Source: Xanthocytophaga sp031424975 (GTDB lineage Bacteria; Bacteroidota; Bacteroidia; Cytophagales; 172606-1). From it: 13,706 nt of DNA. The DNA lies in the NCBI GenBank assembly GCA_031424975.1, contig JANPIL010000492.1:1-13706 (forward strand), in the 5' to 3' direction. Positions 6,535-12,958 of this stretch are shown one piece after another. The notes below the pieces were generated by a model. That model had not been told where the DNA came from and searched no databases. It saw nothing but the letters and a program-made list of their open reading frames with translations. The translations under genes and the position numbers were made by a program. Position 1 is the stretch's first letter; the number at the start of each line of letters is the position of its first letter.

Positions 6535-7023
6535 ATGATTACTAAGAATAGAATTTCAACTGTTGTGTTCTCAGTATATATCCTGCTAGCTTTCTATGTT
6601 TTTGGCGGAGGTATAGTAAATTCCTTGGTTGCTTACAGAACATGGCGTGCAGTTGGCGCAAATGAATTTCCTAAATTCCATCAGATTGATAGTTCGCTGA
6701 TTATTCCGCTGTTTGTTATTTTCTTTTTCCTATCCTTCATCCCTCAAATTTTATTGCTTTGGTTTCGACCGATGGTCATATCCAAGTGGCTGGTTTTATT
6801 AGCGTTCTTTTTTAATTTTATTACCCTTGTCTCAACTATAACTGTTCAAATCCCTATTCAAGCTGAACTTGATAAAAAATTTTCCTTAGAATTAATCGAA
6901 CGGCTTATATCAACCGATTTCATTTATAGAAGGATTCCCATGTTGCTATTGGCTATGATAAATTTTATAATGTTATATAAAGTAGTGAAGCACTCTAATA
7001 ACAAGCCAGATCCTTCGGCATAA
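6535..7023 (+). CDS. Four-helix membrane protein, DUF1772/anthrone-oxygenase-like
   Basis: The protein has 162 residues with four hydrophobic segments: about 8-33 (VVFSVYILLAFYVFGGGIV), 54-80 (LIIPLFVIFFFLSFIPQILL), 87-110 (WLVLLAFFFNFITLVSTITV) and 142-158 (MLLLAMINFIMLYKVV). The segment QIPIQAELDKKFSLELIERLISTDFIYRRIP between helices 3 and 4 resembles small membrane proteins of Bacteroidota that I associate with the DUF1772 group. No enzymatic role is established for those, so function is unknown. ATG 6535 is preferred over GTG 6496, because the first helix follows closely. The gene is AT-rich, alone in its transcription unit as far as can be seen, and part of the acquired-looking block. 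Confidence 0.6.
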   Translation: MITKNRISTVVFSVYILLAFYVFGGGIVNSLVAYRTWRAVGANEFPKFHQIDSSLIIPLFVIFFFLSFIPQILLLWFRPMVISKWLVLLAFFFNFITLVSTITVQIPIQAELDKKFSLELIERLISTDFIYRRIPMLLLAMINFIMLYKVVKHSNNKPDPSA

Positions 7024-7134
7024 GAAAGGATATGCCGCTAACACGGGATTTTCTGCTATTCTGGCAGACGAATAAATCCTCCCCTTTTTTTCTATCAGTA
7101 ATAGGTCGGTCAGATGCCAATCGGCGCATTAGCA

Positions 7135-7232
7135 AAGTATTTACCGGTTCTGACCCGTCCAAGCCTTTTTCCCCAACCCAGCCCACTGCGCATAACAGGG
7201 GGCTGGGCAAAGTTGCCGTTTGCTCAATACTT
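7135..7232. repeat. Nested inverted repeats (possible folded element)
   Basis: The outer arms are AAGTATT (7135-7141) and AATACTT (7226-7232). The inner arms are CCCAGCCC (7177-7184) and GGGCTGGG (7200-7207) around a 15-nt loop. The two pairs are nested, and the inner stem is GC-rich and stable. No T-run follows the inner stem, so it is not a standard terminator. It could be a recombination site, a structured RNA or a decayed insertion end. Confidence 0.4.
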
Positions 7233-7401
7233 CGCTTTTTCACTCAGAGCAACTTCGCCAAGTCTTGTCCTTTAGCAGTAAGCGTTCGACAAATATCAGT
7301 TCATTTCTTGTGAGGCATTTAAATGACCAGATTATTAATTAAATTTGCTGTGGCTGGATAATCAACAAGCCGTGCGTTTCTTCAATAGAATTAATACATA
7401 G

Positions 7402-7433
7402 AAAATAGTGTCTTTCCAAAACGCAAAACCCCT
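7402..7433 (+). repeat. Dispersed ~34-bp repeat, copy 5 (diverged)
   Basis: AAAATAGTGTCTTTCC is followed by AAAACGCAAAACCCC. TAGTGTC replaces TAGTATC, and the GCC box is reduced to GC. It lies about 75 bp upstream of the carbonic anhydrase stub, so it may mark the truncation point, as copy 4 does for the recombinase. Confidence 0.7.
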
Positions 7434-7506
7434 TGTCGTCAAAACAAACAGGAAATGTGTATTGCACGGATGAAAATTTGGTCAAAGAAAATCTTTACCT
7501 ATCTGA

Positions 7507-7659
7507 TTATTAACTTACAACAACTCTAACATAAGAAACACCATTGCTCAAATTAGAGCTAAAAGCGAAATCTCAAAGGAAATGGAAAGTACGGGTAAAA
7601 TAAAGATGGTTGGAGCCTTTTATATATTGCGAACAGGCAAACTGGAGTTTGTTGATTAA
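7507..7659 (+). pseudogene. C-terminal stub of a beta-type carbonic anhydrase
   Basis: An open frame with no good start runs from just after TGA 7504-7506 to TAA 7657-7659, about 50 residues. It reads NIRNTIAQIRAKSEISKEM, then GKIKMVGAFYILRTGKLEF. This matches the end of bacterial beta-carbonic anhydrases, where a helix of the form N-x-x-x-T-I-x-x-I-R is followed by GxIxIVGAxYxxxTGxVxF. The zinc-binding CxDSR and HxxC boxes of the N-terminal part are not found upstream in any frame, so the gene is truncated. The stop lies 42 bp before the sbtA start, the arrangement expected for a former operon. Carbonic anhydrase interconverts CO2 and bicarbonate, a logical partner for a bicarbonate importer. 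Confidence 0.75.
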
Positions 7660-7701
7660 CCTTGTCGCGCGTAAAACCTGATAATCTAAAAAAATATTTA
7701 A

Positions 7702-8667
7702 ATGAATCTTGATTTACTAATAGAAAACCTAACCAATCCGGCATTACTATTTTTCGTGCTTGGCGTTATCGCGGTGTATCTGAAAAGCGATTTAAAAATA
7801 CCTGCCAACTCATCAAAATTCATCTCCCTCTATTTGTTGTTCTCCATTGGCTTCAAAGGAGGGCAAGAATTGTCTCATGAAACGTTTACAAGCGAAATCG
7901 GATGGTCAATGCTTTTTGGCATCAGCATTTCGGCCTTGATACCAATATATGCTTTTTTTATCTTGAAAAGGAAGTTGAATGTTTTTGATTCAGGTGCCAT
8001 AGCGGCGGCATATGGCTCAGTAAGTGCAGTAACTTTCGTAACGGCAGTTTCTTATTTGGAATCTCAGCAATTAAGTCTTCATGGACACATGGTAGCCATA
8101 ATGGCCTTGATGGAATCGCCTGCAATAATAGTTGGCTTAGTGTTAATCTCTATTTTCAACAAGGAAGAAACCGCCACTAAAATTAAAATTCCATCCGTAA
8201 TAAAGCATTCCCTGACCAATGGCAGCGTATTATTAATTTTGGGAAGTTTGATTATCGGATTTATGGCCAGTGCAAAACAAGCGGAAGGCATCAAACCATT
8301 TACAAACGACCTGTTCAAAGGCTTTCTTGCTATTTTCCTTTTAGACATGGGTATTACAAGTGGCAGAAAACTTAAAGCCTTCTTTTCATTTGGTGTTTTT
8401 CCATTGGTCTTTGCGGTCATAATCCCATTGGTCAATGGGTGTCTATTTGCCGTATTAAGCTCAATTGTTACAGATGACATAGCTAACAGATTCATATTTG
8501 CCGTTTTAGCCGCCAGTGCCTCTTACATTGCCGTGCCTGCCGCAATGAAAATAACAGTGCCAAAAGCTAATCCCGGACTATACTTGCCCATGGCACTTGC
8601 CGTGACTTTTCCTGTAAATATTACCATCGGAATGCCTTTGTATCTTCTGATTGTACGGCACTTTTAG
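7702..8667 (+). CDS. sbtA: SbtA-type sodium-dependent bicarbonate transporter
   Basis: This 321-residue integral membrane protein has about ten hydrophobic segments. It matches the SbtA (PF05982) family in several places: NPALLFFVLGVIAVYLKSDL at the start, FISLYLLFSIGFKGGQEL (the FKGG motif), AAAYGSVSAVTFVTA, MVAIMALMESPAIIVGL (the MESP motif), and LLDMGITSGRKL, then AASASYIAVPAAMK. SbtA imports bicarbonate with Na+ in cyanobacteria and occurs in other bacteria beside carbonic anhydrase. The length is somewhat shorter than cyanobacterial SbtA (about 370), mainly in the cytosolic loop after segment 5 that carries part of the regulatory surface. ATG 7702 is well placed. No PII-like SbtB gene follows. 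The neighbouring CHAT gene converges from the other strand, 83 bp away. Confidence 0.9.
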   Translation: MNLDLLIENLTNPALLFFVLGVIAVYLKSDLKIPANSSKFISLYLLFSIGFKGGQELSHETFTSEIGWSMLFGISISALIPIYAFFILKRKLNVFDSGAIAAAYGSVSAVTFVTAVSYLESQQLSLHGHMVAIMALMESPAIIVGLVLISIFNKEETATKIKIPSVIKHSLTNGSVLLILGSLIIGFMASAKQAEGIKPFTNDLFKGFLAIFLLDMGITSGRKLKAFFSFGVFPLVFAVIIPLVNGCLFAVLSSIVTDDIANRFIFAVLAASASYIAVPAAMKITVPKANPGLYLPMALAVTFPVNITIGMPLYLLIVRHF

Positions 8668-8750
8668 AAGGGAACTGCTCCTGCCCATTCTGAGCCGGCT
8701 GCAACCGACACATACATGCCGGGATTCACACGCTTGGATAAGAGGAAAAT

Positions 8751-11606
8751 TCAGAACCATGCCCCGGACAGCCTGCGGCTCCGCCGTTTCCGCCACAACC
8801 AAACTCCAGCCAGAATCGCGGCAAGCAGAACCGCCATGCTTCCCAGCACCCAATACAATAGCCGTGACGGATATACCGGCTCATTATCGCCAACCAGCAC
8901 CAGATTGGCCCAAAAGTACGGGTTGTGCCGCGTGGCGGGAGCCTCGCGCAGGTAATCGAGTTTGGCTTTGCGCAATGCCTCGGCCTTGGGCGTTCCCCCG
9001 CGTAGGTACGCGTGCATCCGCGTGGTGATTTGTGCGGTTGCCTGGTCTTCAGCCCGCCACAGGGTCATCACAATGTTGGGGCAGCCCGCGTAGGCAAATG
9101 CCCGCGCCAGGCTCATCACGCCTTCGCCACGCACCAGTTGTCCGCCGCCGGTTTCGCAGGCACTCAGCACTACCAGTTTCACACTGTCCAGTTGCAGGTT
9201 GTACAATTCGGAAGTGTACAGCCGGTAACCGGTAATGGAATCAGTGCGTTGCGGATAAAAGGTGATGTACGAATTGAGCGGCTCCTTGCTGTCGGCTTTG
9301 GCGTGGGTGGCCAAGTGCAAAATGCCGTAGCGGGAGGCCGTTTTCAAAAACACTTCCTTGGTGGCCGCCGCTTCCAAATATATCCGTCCGCCCGTTTGCT
9401 CCACTTCGGTTTTGGAGGCGGGCAGCGCATCTATGCGAATGCTCCGGAAAGCACTGCCCGATTTGCCGGCAAACGGTGCCATGGCCAGTATTTCGTCGTT
9501 CAGGTTGCCCGGTTTCTGTGCCATTGATAATAGCGTGCCCGAATAGCCGTAACGGATCATCCGGTCTTCGATCAGGTATGTTTCGCGGTTCACATCGGTT
9601 ACCAGTGCCTCAAACGGCAAATAGTGCAAATCGCCATCGGGCACTATAATGAGGTTTTCCTTGCCCTCCAGTGCCGTTTGCAGCGGCGCAACCAGTTTGC
9701 GGTAAAGCACATGGGCCCAAGCGGGTTGCTGGGGCGAAAACTGATGCTCGTAAATCGAGGTTTTGTATTTGTCCAGCGTCTGCTGCAAAATAGTATCTTT
9801 CAAAAGGCGGAAACCTCGGAAGCCCCGCTGCGTGAGCACGAAGGCAAAAATTTCCTTCTGTCCGAAAAAATACTCGACCAGCGCGGTTTTCCCGTCCAGT
9901 ATTTTCTTTTGCACTTTCGCAATGCTGATCGGCTGCGCATTGTATTTGAGTTGGTAGTACTTGCCGTTGGCATCCAGTTTCCTGACCAATTGCGACAACT
10001 CTATTTCCTTGTCGCGCATCTGGTCGCGGAGTGACACCATTTGCACGGCATCTTTGGATTCAATGCTGGAAACGGCAAGTTTGGTAATGTTGCGCCGCAA
10101 CTCGCGTTCCTGCCTGAGCAAATCGGTCGGCACGCCTTTCTGCCGGCTGATTTGCAAGCCGCGCAGGGTTTCGGACAGCACGGCGGCCTTGCTTTTTTCG
10201 GACAGCACAAAGGCGGTTTCGGCATACGCAAGTGTGCCCGTGCGTTCGTACAAGGCAAATGCCACCGATACCGCTTCCTCATACACGGGAAACACCTGCT
10301 GGCTGAAAAACAGTTTGGCTTCGTCGCTGTCGTAGCTCAACCGCAGGTTTTCGGCCAAGCGAACGGACAATTGGTAGGTTTGTAAGGCGGCTTGCAGATC
10401 GGACAGGGCGGCTTGCCGTTGGGCGGGGTTTCGGCTTTTTGAAACATAGTATTTTTGCAACGCACTGGCTTTGCGCCGCAAAGCCTTGAACATATCGAGC
10501 CGCGAAACCACGTTGGCTGCCTCTTCCGGATTTTTATGGATGTCGGTGGCGGCAAAAGACAAGTGCAACGTACGGATGGCTGCCTGATAGCTGCCCAATG
10601 CTTGCGGCCACTGGCTTTGTACCTCATGCATCTGCCCGATGCCGGACTGCGCATTGGCGAGATTGATGTTTTTGTCGCCGAATGCCTGGTTGTTCAGGCC
10701 AATGGCACGGTTAAAATAATCCAGTGCCAGCGGATAGTCTTTGGTTTTGGTGTAGGCCTCACCCAAGCCGGTCCAAAGCTGGATCTGGTTGCTGGCATCG
10801 GCATCAAAGCGGGCCTGTTTGAAAAAATACAACGCACTGTCGGGTTTGCCGAATTTCAGGTAGGCTTCCCCGGTTTTGAGCAAAACGAAATTGCGGTCGT
10901 AATACGTGCCGAGTAGTTGCCGGTATTGGCTGGCTGCGTCTTGGTAGCGGTAGCACCTCAACAAAGCCGAGGCAAACATCTCTTTCAAATATTGCGATAG
11001 CATGGCATACCGCTTGTCGGTTGCCTTGTTCGACTCGCTGATTGATTTTTCAAACGAATTGATGCACGCCTTGCAGTTGCCCGTGTAATAATGGAATTTC
11101 GCAAGAGCCGCGTAGAAATAAACCAAATCACTGCTTTGGTTTTTAAACCGGGTCACATATTTTTCACTCAGCTTATAGTAATATTCCGCCGAATCTATCT
11201 GTCCTATTTTATTATACACGTTGCCTATGTACAGGTACACTTGGAAAAAATTCCGGCTATCCGCCGATTTCACTTTTTTCCTTATTTGAATCGTAGTCAG
11301 ATAACAGTCAATTGCCTTGCCCGCGTTGTTTTGCTCATCGTGAATGACCCCCAGGTTATACAGCACCTTGGCCAGCCTTTCGTCCCGGATTTTGTTGGCC
11401 GCGTAAATTGTCTTTGCCGCCTCCAGTTTGCTTTTTGCCCCTTGGTAACTTCCCTTTTCCAGAAAAACCCGCTCGGTTTCCTTTGATGCCTGTGTGTAAA
11501 GCGCATCGGCGTTACGTATTTGCGTCTCAACCGACTGCCCGACCGAACAGCCTACCGCCAAAGACCAAAACAGGAAACTGGCGATATGTGTGCGGAAGGG
11601 CGGCAT
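8751..11606 (-). CDS. Exported TPR-CHAT protein with C-terminal membrane anchor
   Basis: This 951-residue protein starts with a signal peptide (about 1-24, SFLFWSLAVGCSVGQS; the VGC could be a weak lipobox). TPR-like helical repeats follow, about 30-360 (for example KVLYNLGVIHDEQNNAGKA and ALDYFNRAIGLNNQAFGDK), then a helical linker and a C-terminal CHAT domain, about 640-910. The CHAT catalytic pair is H768 (LHLATHAK) and C817 (VVLSACETGGG). The domain closes with GCPNIVMTLWRAED and NPYFWANLVLVGD. A transmembrane helix (about 918-938) and a basic tail (RKRRSRR) end the protein, so the TPR and CHAT parts should face the periplasm. CHAT domains are caspase-like cysteine peptidases. Two copies of the dispersed repeat lie inside, encoding about 384-396 and 597-607. 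A lipoprotein gene lies 58 bp upstream, same strand. Confidence 0.9.
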   Translation of the reverse strand: MPPFRTHIASFLFWSLAVGCSVGQSVETQIRNADALYTQASKETERVFLEKGSYQGAKSKLEAAKTIYAANKIRDERLAKVLYNLGVIHDEQNNAGKAIDCYLTTIQIRKKVKSADSRNFFQVYLYIGNVYNKIGQIDSAEYYYKLSEKYVTRFKNQSSDLVYFYAALAKFHYYTGNCKACINSFEKSISESNKATDKRYAMLSQYLKEMFASALLRCYRYQDAASQYRQLLGTYYDRNFVLLKTGEAYLKFGKPDSALYFFKQARFDADASNQIQLWTGLGEAYTKTKDYPLALDYFNRAIGLNNQAFGDKNINLANAQSGIGQMHEVQSQWPQALGSYQAAIRTLHLSFAATDIHKNPEEAANVVSRLDMFKALRRKASALQKYYVSKSRNPAQRQAALSDLQAALQTYQLSVRLAENLRLSYDSDEAKLFFSQQVFPVYEEAVSVAFALYERTGTLAYAETAFVLSEKSKAAVLSETLRGLQISRQKGVPTDLLRQERELRRNITKLAVSSIESKDAVQMVSLRDQMRDKEIELSQLVRKLDANGKYYQLKYNAQPISIAKVQKKILDGKTALVEYFFGQKEIFAFVLTQRGFRGFRLLKDTILQQTLDKYKTSIYEHQFSPQQPAWAHVLYRKLVAPLQTALEGKENLIIVPDGDLHYLPFEALVTDVNRETYLIEDRMIRYGYSGTLLSMAQKPGNLNDEILAMAPFAGKSGSAFRSIRIDALPASKTEVEQTGGRIYLEAAATKEVFLKTASRYGILHLATHAKADSKEPLNSYITFYPQRTDSITGYRLYTSELYNLQLDSVKLVVLSACETGGGQLVRGEGVMSLARAFAYAGCPNIVMTLWRAEDQATAQITTRMHAYLRGGTPKAEALRKAKLDYLREAPATRHNPYFWANLVLVGDNEPVYPSRLLYWVLGSMAVLLAAILAGVWLWRKRRSRRLSGAWF
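9787..9817 (+). repeat. Dispersed ~34-bp repeat, copy 6, inside the CHAT gene (antisense to it)
   Basis: AAAATAGTATCTTTC is followed by AAAAGGCGGAAACC. The head is perfect. The gene reads the opposite strand, giving about residues 597-607 (GFRLLKDTILQ), an uninterrupted frame. The segment sits just before the CHAT domain, where homologues usually also have a strand and helix, so it appears to be tolerated. Confidence 0.8.
10421..10456 (-). repeat. Dispersed ~34-bp repeat, copy 7, inside the CHAT gene (sense to it)
   Basis: Read on the minus strand: AAAAATACTATGTTTC, then AAAAAGCCGAAACCCC and GCC. It matches copy 3 except for two substitutions in the head (TAGTATC to TACTATG) and one in the tail. 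It encodes about residues 384-396 (QKYYVSKSRNPAQ). In this frame the consensus TAG would be a stop; here it is TAC (Tyr). Confidence 0.8.
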
Positions 11607-11664
11607 TTCGTGGCGGACAGATACGGCTGGGATATTCGAAAAAAAGAAGGGGAAAACTGCGGGC

Positions 11665-12594
11665 TTACATCAGGGCTTTGGCGGGTTTGGGTGGTGGCGG
11701 GGTTTGGTTGGCGTGCGTAAGCCTGAATACATTGTCTTGCAGCGATTGGTAATAACTGTAGCCCAAACCCCACGCAGGCTCAATCCTAATGGGGCCGATG
11801 GTTTTTTCAGTGCGTCCCTTGGCCGTTTCGTTTTCCCTTATCAATTCCTGTTGCTTCGCCGCGATAACCTTATCGAAATTGGCGAAGTTGCGCAGTATCT
11901 GGCGGTAAGTGGGGCTGATGATGTTTTCGCGGCGCAGCACATAGCGGGTCTGGGCATTCACGTTTTTGCCGCCAACGGTTGCCTTGTAAGCTATGGTCAG
12001 GTCTATAGAGCCGCTGCGCCCCGAGTTCAGGCCAAACACGCCGCTAACCAACCGGCGCAAATCAATCGTGCCGCTGCCACCATCAAATACCGCCCGGATA
12101 GTGGTGTCGGGCAAGGGGCCAGTGGCTGGCTGCTGCCGGATGTTGGCCGCGTCGCCGTTATTGGGAGTCACTTCAGAGGCGGTGATTTCAAAACTTGCGT
12201 TGGCAAGCGTGCCACCCTTCACCATGGGCCGCACCACGAAATCTTGCTTGTTGGTCAGGTCGAAAAAGCGGGAAGGATAGGTTATCCCGGCAATGGTCAC
12301 AAAGGTGTGCGCCACGGTTTTGCCATCGGCGGCCACGTACCGAACCAGATATTCGTAGCCCGGATTTGATTTTTCAACATCCACCTCGCCCGTCTTGGCA
12401 TCTATCACCAACCCGACCGGATAAAAACTGTAATTGCCTTCGCCACCGCCGTTTTGGAACGCGGGCGTTGCGGCCTTCTCTTCCGTTCCGGGATATAAAA
12501 CGCCATCCTTGCCATACGTGAATGTTATTCCTTTGGGTTCGCAGCCCCAGGCAAGCAGCCCCAGTAGCAAAAGCAAATACGTGTTTTTTCTCAT
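11665..12594 (-). CDS. Exported lipoprotein of unknown function
   Basis: This 309-residue protein begins MRKNTYLLLLLGLLAWGCEPKG: a basic n-region, a hydrophobic core, and the lipobox LLAWGC with the acylated Cys at position 18. The mature part is rich in beta-type sequence and Gly, Thr and Val (YSFYPVGLVIDAKTGEVDVE, YEYLVRYVAADGKTVAHTFV). It has a helical segment near about 230-265 (YRQILRNFANFDKVIAAKQQ) and a proline-rich tail (TPPPPKPAKALM). I do not recognise the family. The start ATG 12594 is decided by the signal peptide; an in-frame ATG at 12678 would put 28 polar residues before it. The TPR-CHAT gene follows after 58 bp on the same strand, with no terminator between them, so co-transcription is likely. 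Association of the two products in the envelope is an inference. Confidence 0.8.
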   Translation of the reverse strand: MRKNTYLLLLLGLLAWGCEPKGITFTYGKDGVLYPGTEEKAATPAFQNGGGEGNYSFYPVGLVIDAKTGEVDVEKSNPGYEYLVRYVAADGKTVAHTFVTIAGITYPSRFFDLTNKQDFVVRPMVKGGTLANASFEITASEVTPNNGDAANIRQQPATGPLPDTTIRAVFDGGSGTIDLRRLVSGVFGLNSGRSGSIDLTIAYKATVGGKNVNAQTRYVLRRENIISPTYRQILRNFANFDKVIAAKQQELIRENETAKGRTEKTIGPIRIEPAWGLGYSYYQSLQDNVFRLTHANQTPPPPKPAKALM

Positions 12595-12707
12595 TGGTCG
12601 GTTGTGGTTATGTAAGTAATGTGTTAGCAGGCAAGGGGTTACATCTGTTGGTGGACTGCCCGTGTGAAAGGTAAACATTTACTATCGGAAGCCTTGGCGG
12701 TGCATGG

Positions 12708-12741
12708 AAAAATAGTATCTTCCAAAACCGCCAAACCCGGC
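12708..12741 (+). repeat. Dispersed ~34-bp repeat, copy 8
   Basis: AAAAATAGTATCTTCC is followed by AAAACCGCCAAACCC and GGC. It lies 114 bp upstream of the lipoprotein start, between the divergent genes, facing copy 9. Confidence 0.85.
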
Positions 12742-12884
12742 CCGCGCCACCGGAAAGCGGATTCCCGCACCCAAAATGCAGCCGTTTCCGCCGTTCATCA
12801 GAAAAATGTTGATTTTGGCGGCAAACCGCGCCAACTTGTGATGCCGGGCAAATAGCCGCCGCCGTGACCCGCAAAAAATCCGGC

Positions 12885-12920
12885 GGGCGGGTTTGGCTTT
12901 TTTCAAAGATACTATTTTTA
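12885..12920 (-). repeat. Dispersed ~34-bp repeat, copy 9 (inverted partner of copy 8)
   Basis: Read on the minus strand: AAAAATAGTATCTTTG, then AAAAAAGCCAAACCC and GCCC. It ends about 40 bp before the permease start. With copy 8 it forms an inverted pair whose AAAAATAGTATCTT heads lie at the outside, like terminal inverted repeats. Confidence 0.85.
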
Positions 12921-12958
12921 AAAGACCTGATTTTAACAGCCAATCCACCTTTCCGTCC

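Larger units (their letters stand above)
7024..7506. other. Non-coding stretch with inverted repeats and repeat copy 5
   Basis: About 480 bp without a credible gene. The stretch includes nested inverted repeats at 7135-7232 and copy 5 of the dispersed repeat at 7402-7433. Frames of 80-90 codons on both strands across 6995-7313 have compositions unlike proteins and overlap each other antisense. A TAAATTTG at 7340-7347 fits the Bacteroidota -7 element but lacks a -33 TTG at the usual distance. Probably this is a junction zone formed by rearrangement. Confidence 0.5.
12595..12958. other. Divergent intergenic region with two facing repeat copies
   Basis: These 364 bp separate the minus-strand lipoprotein from the plus-strand permease and must hold promoters for both. 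Copies 8 (12708-12741, plus) and 9 (12885-12920, minus) face each other across about 145 bp. I found no exact TAnnTTTG element on either strand. Frames across the repeats are short, start in repeat sequence and are not credible genes. Confidence 0.6.

Noticed and set aside
6995..7313. Opposed frames of 80-93 codons after the membrane protein
   Set aside because: They overlap each other antisense, include the nested inverted repeats, and have low-complexity composition without motifs.
7340..7347. TAAATTTG as a Bacteroidota promoter -7 element
   Set aside because: It fits TAnnTTTG, but the nearest upstream TTG (7308-7310) is about 29 bp away, longer than the usual spacing, and the sequence around it is AT-rich enough for a chance match.
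11590..12369. A 259-codon plus-strand frame antisense to the lipoprotein gene
   Set aside because: The minus-strand gene has a signal peptide, a lipobox and sensible composition. The plus frame starts inside the CHAT gene and has none of these.
166..12920. CRISPR array as an explanation for the repeats
   Set aside because: Copies are kilobases apart, in both orientations and diverged, with no regular spacers and no cas genes.
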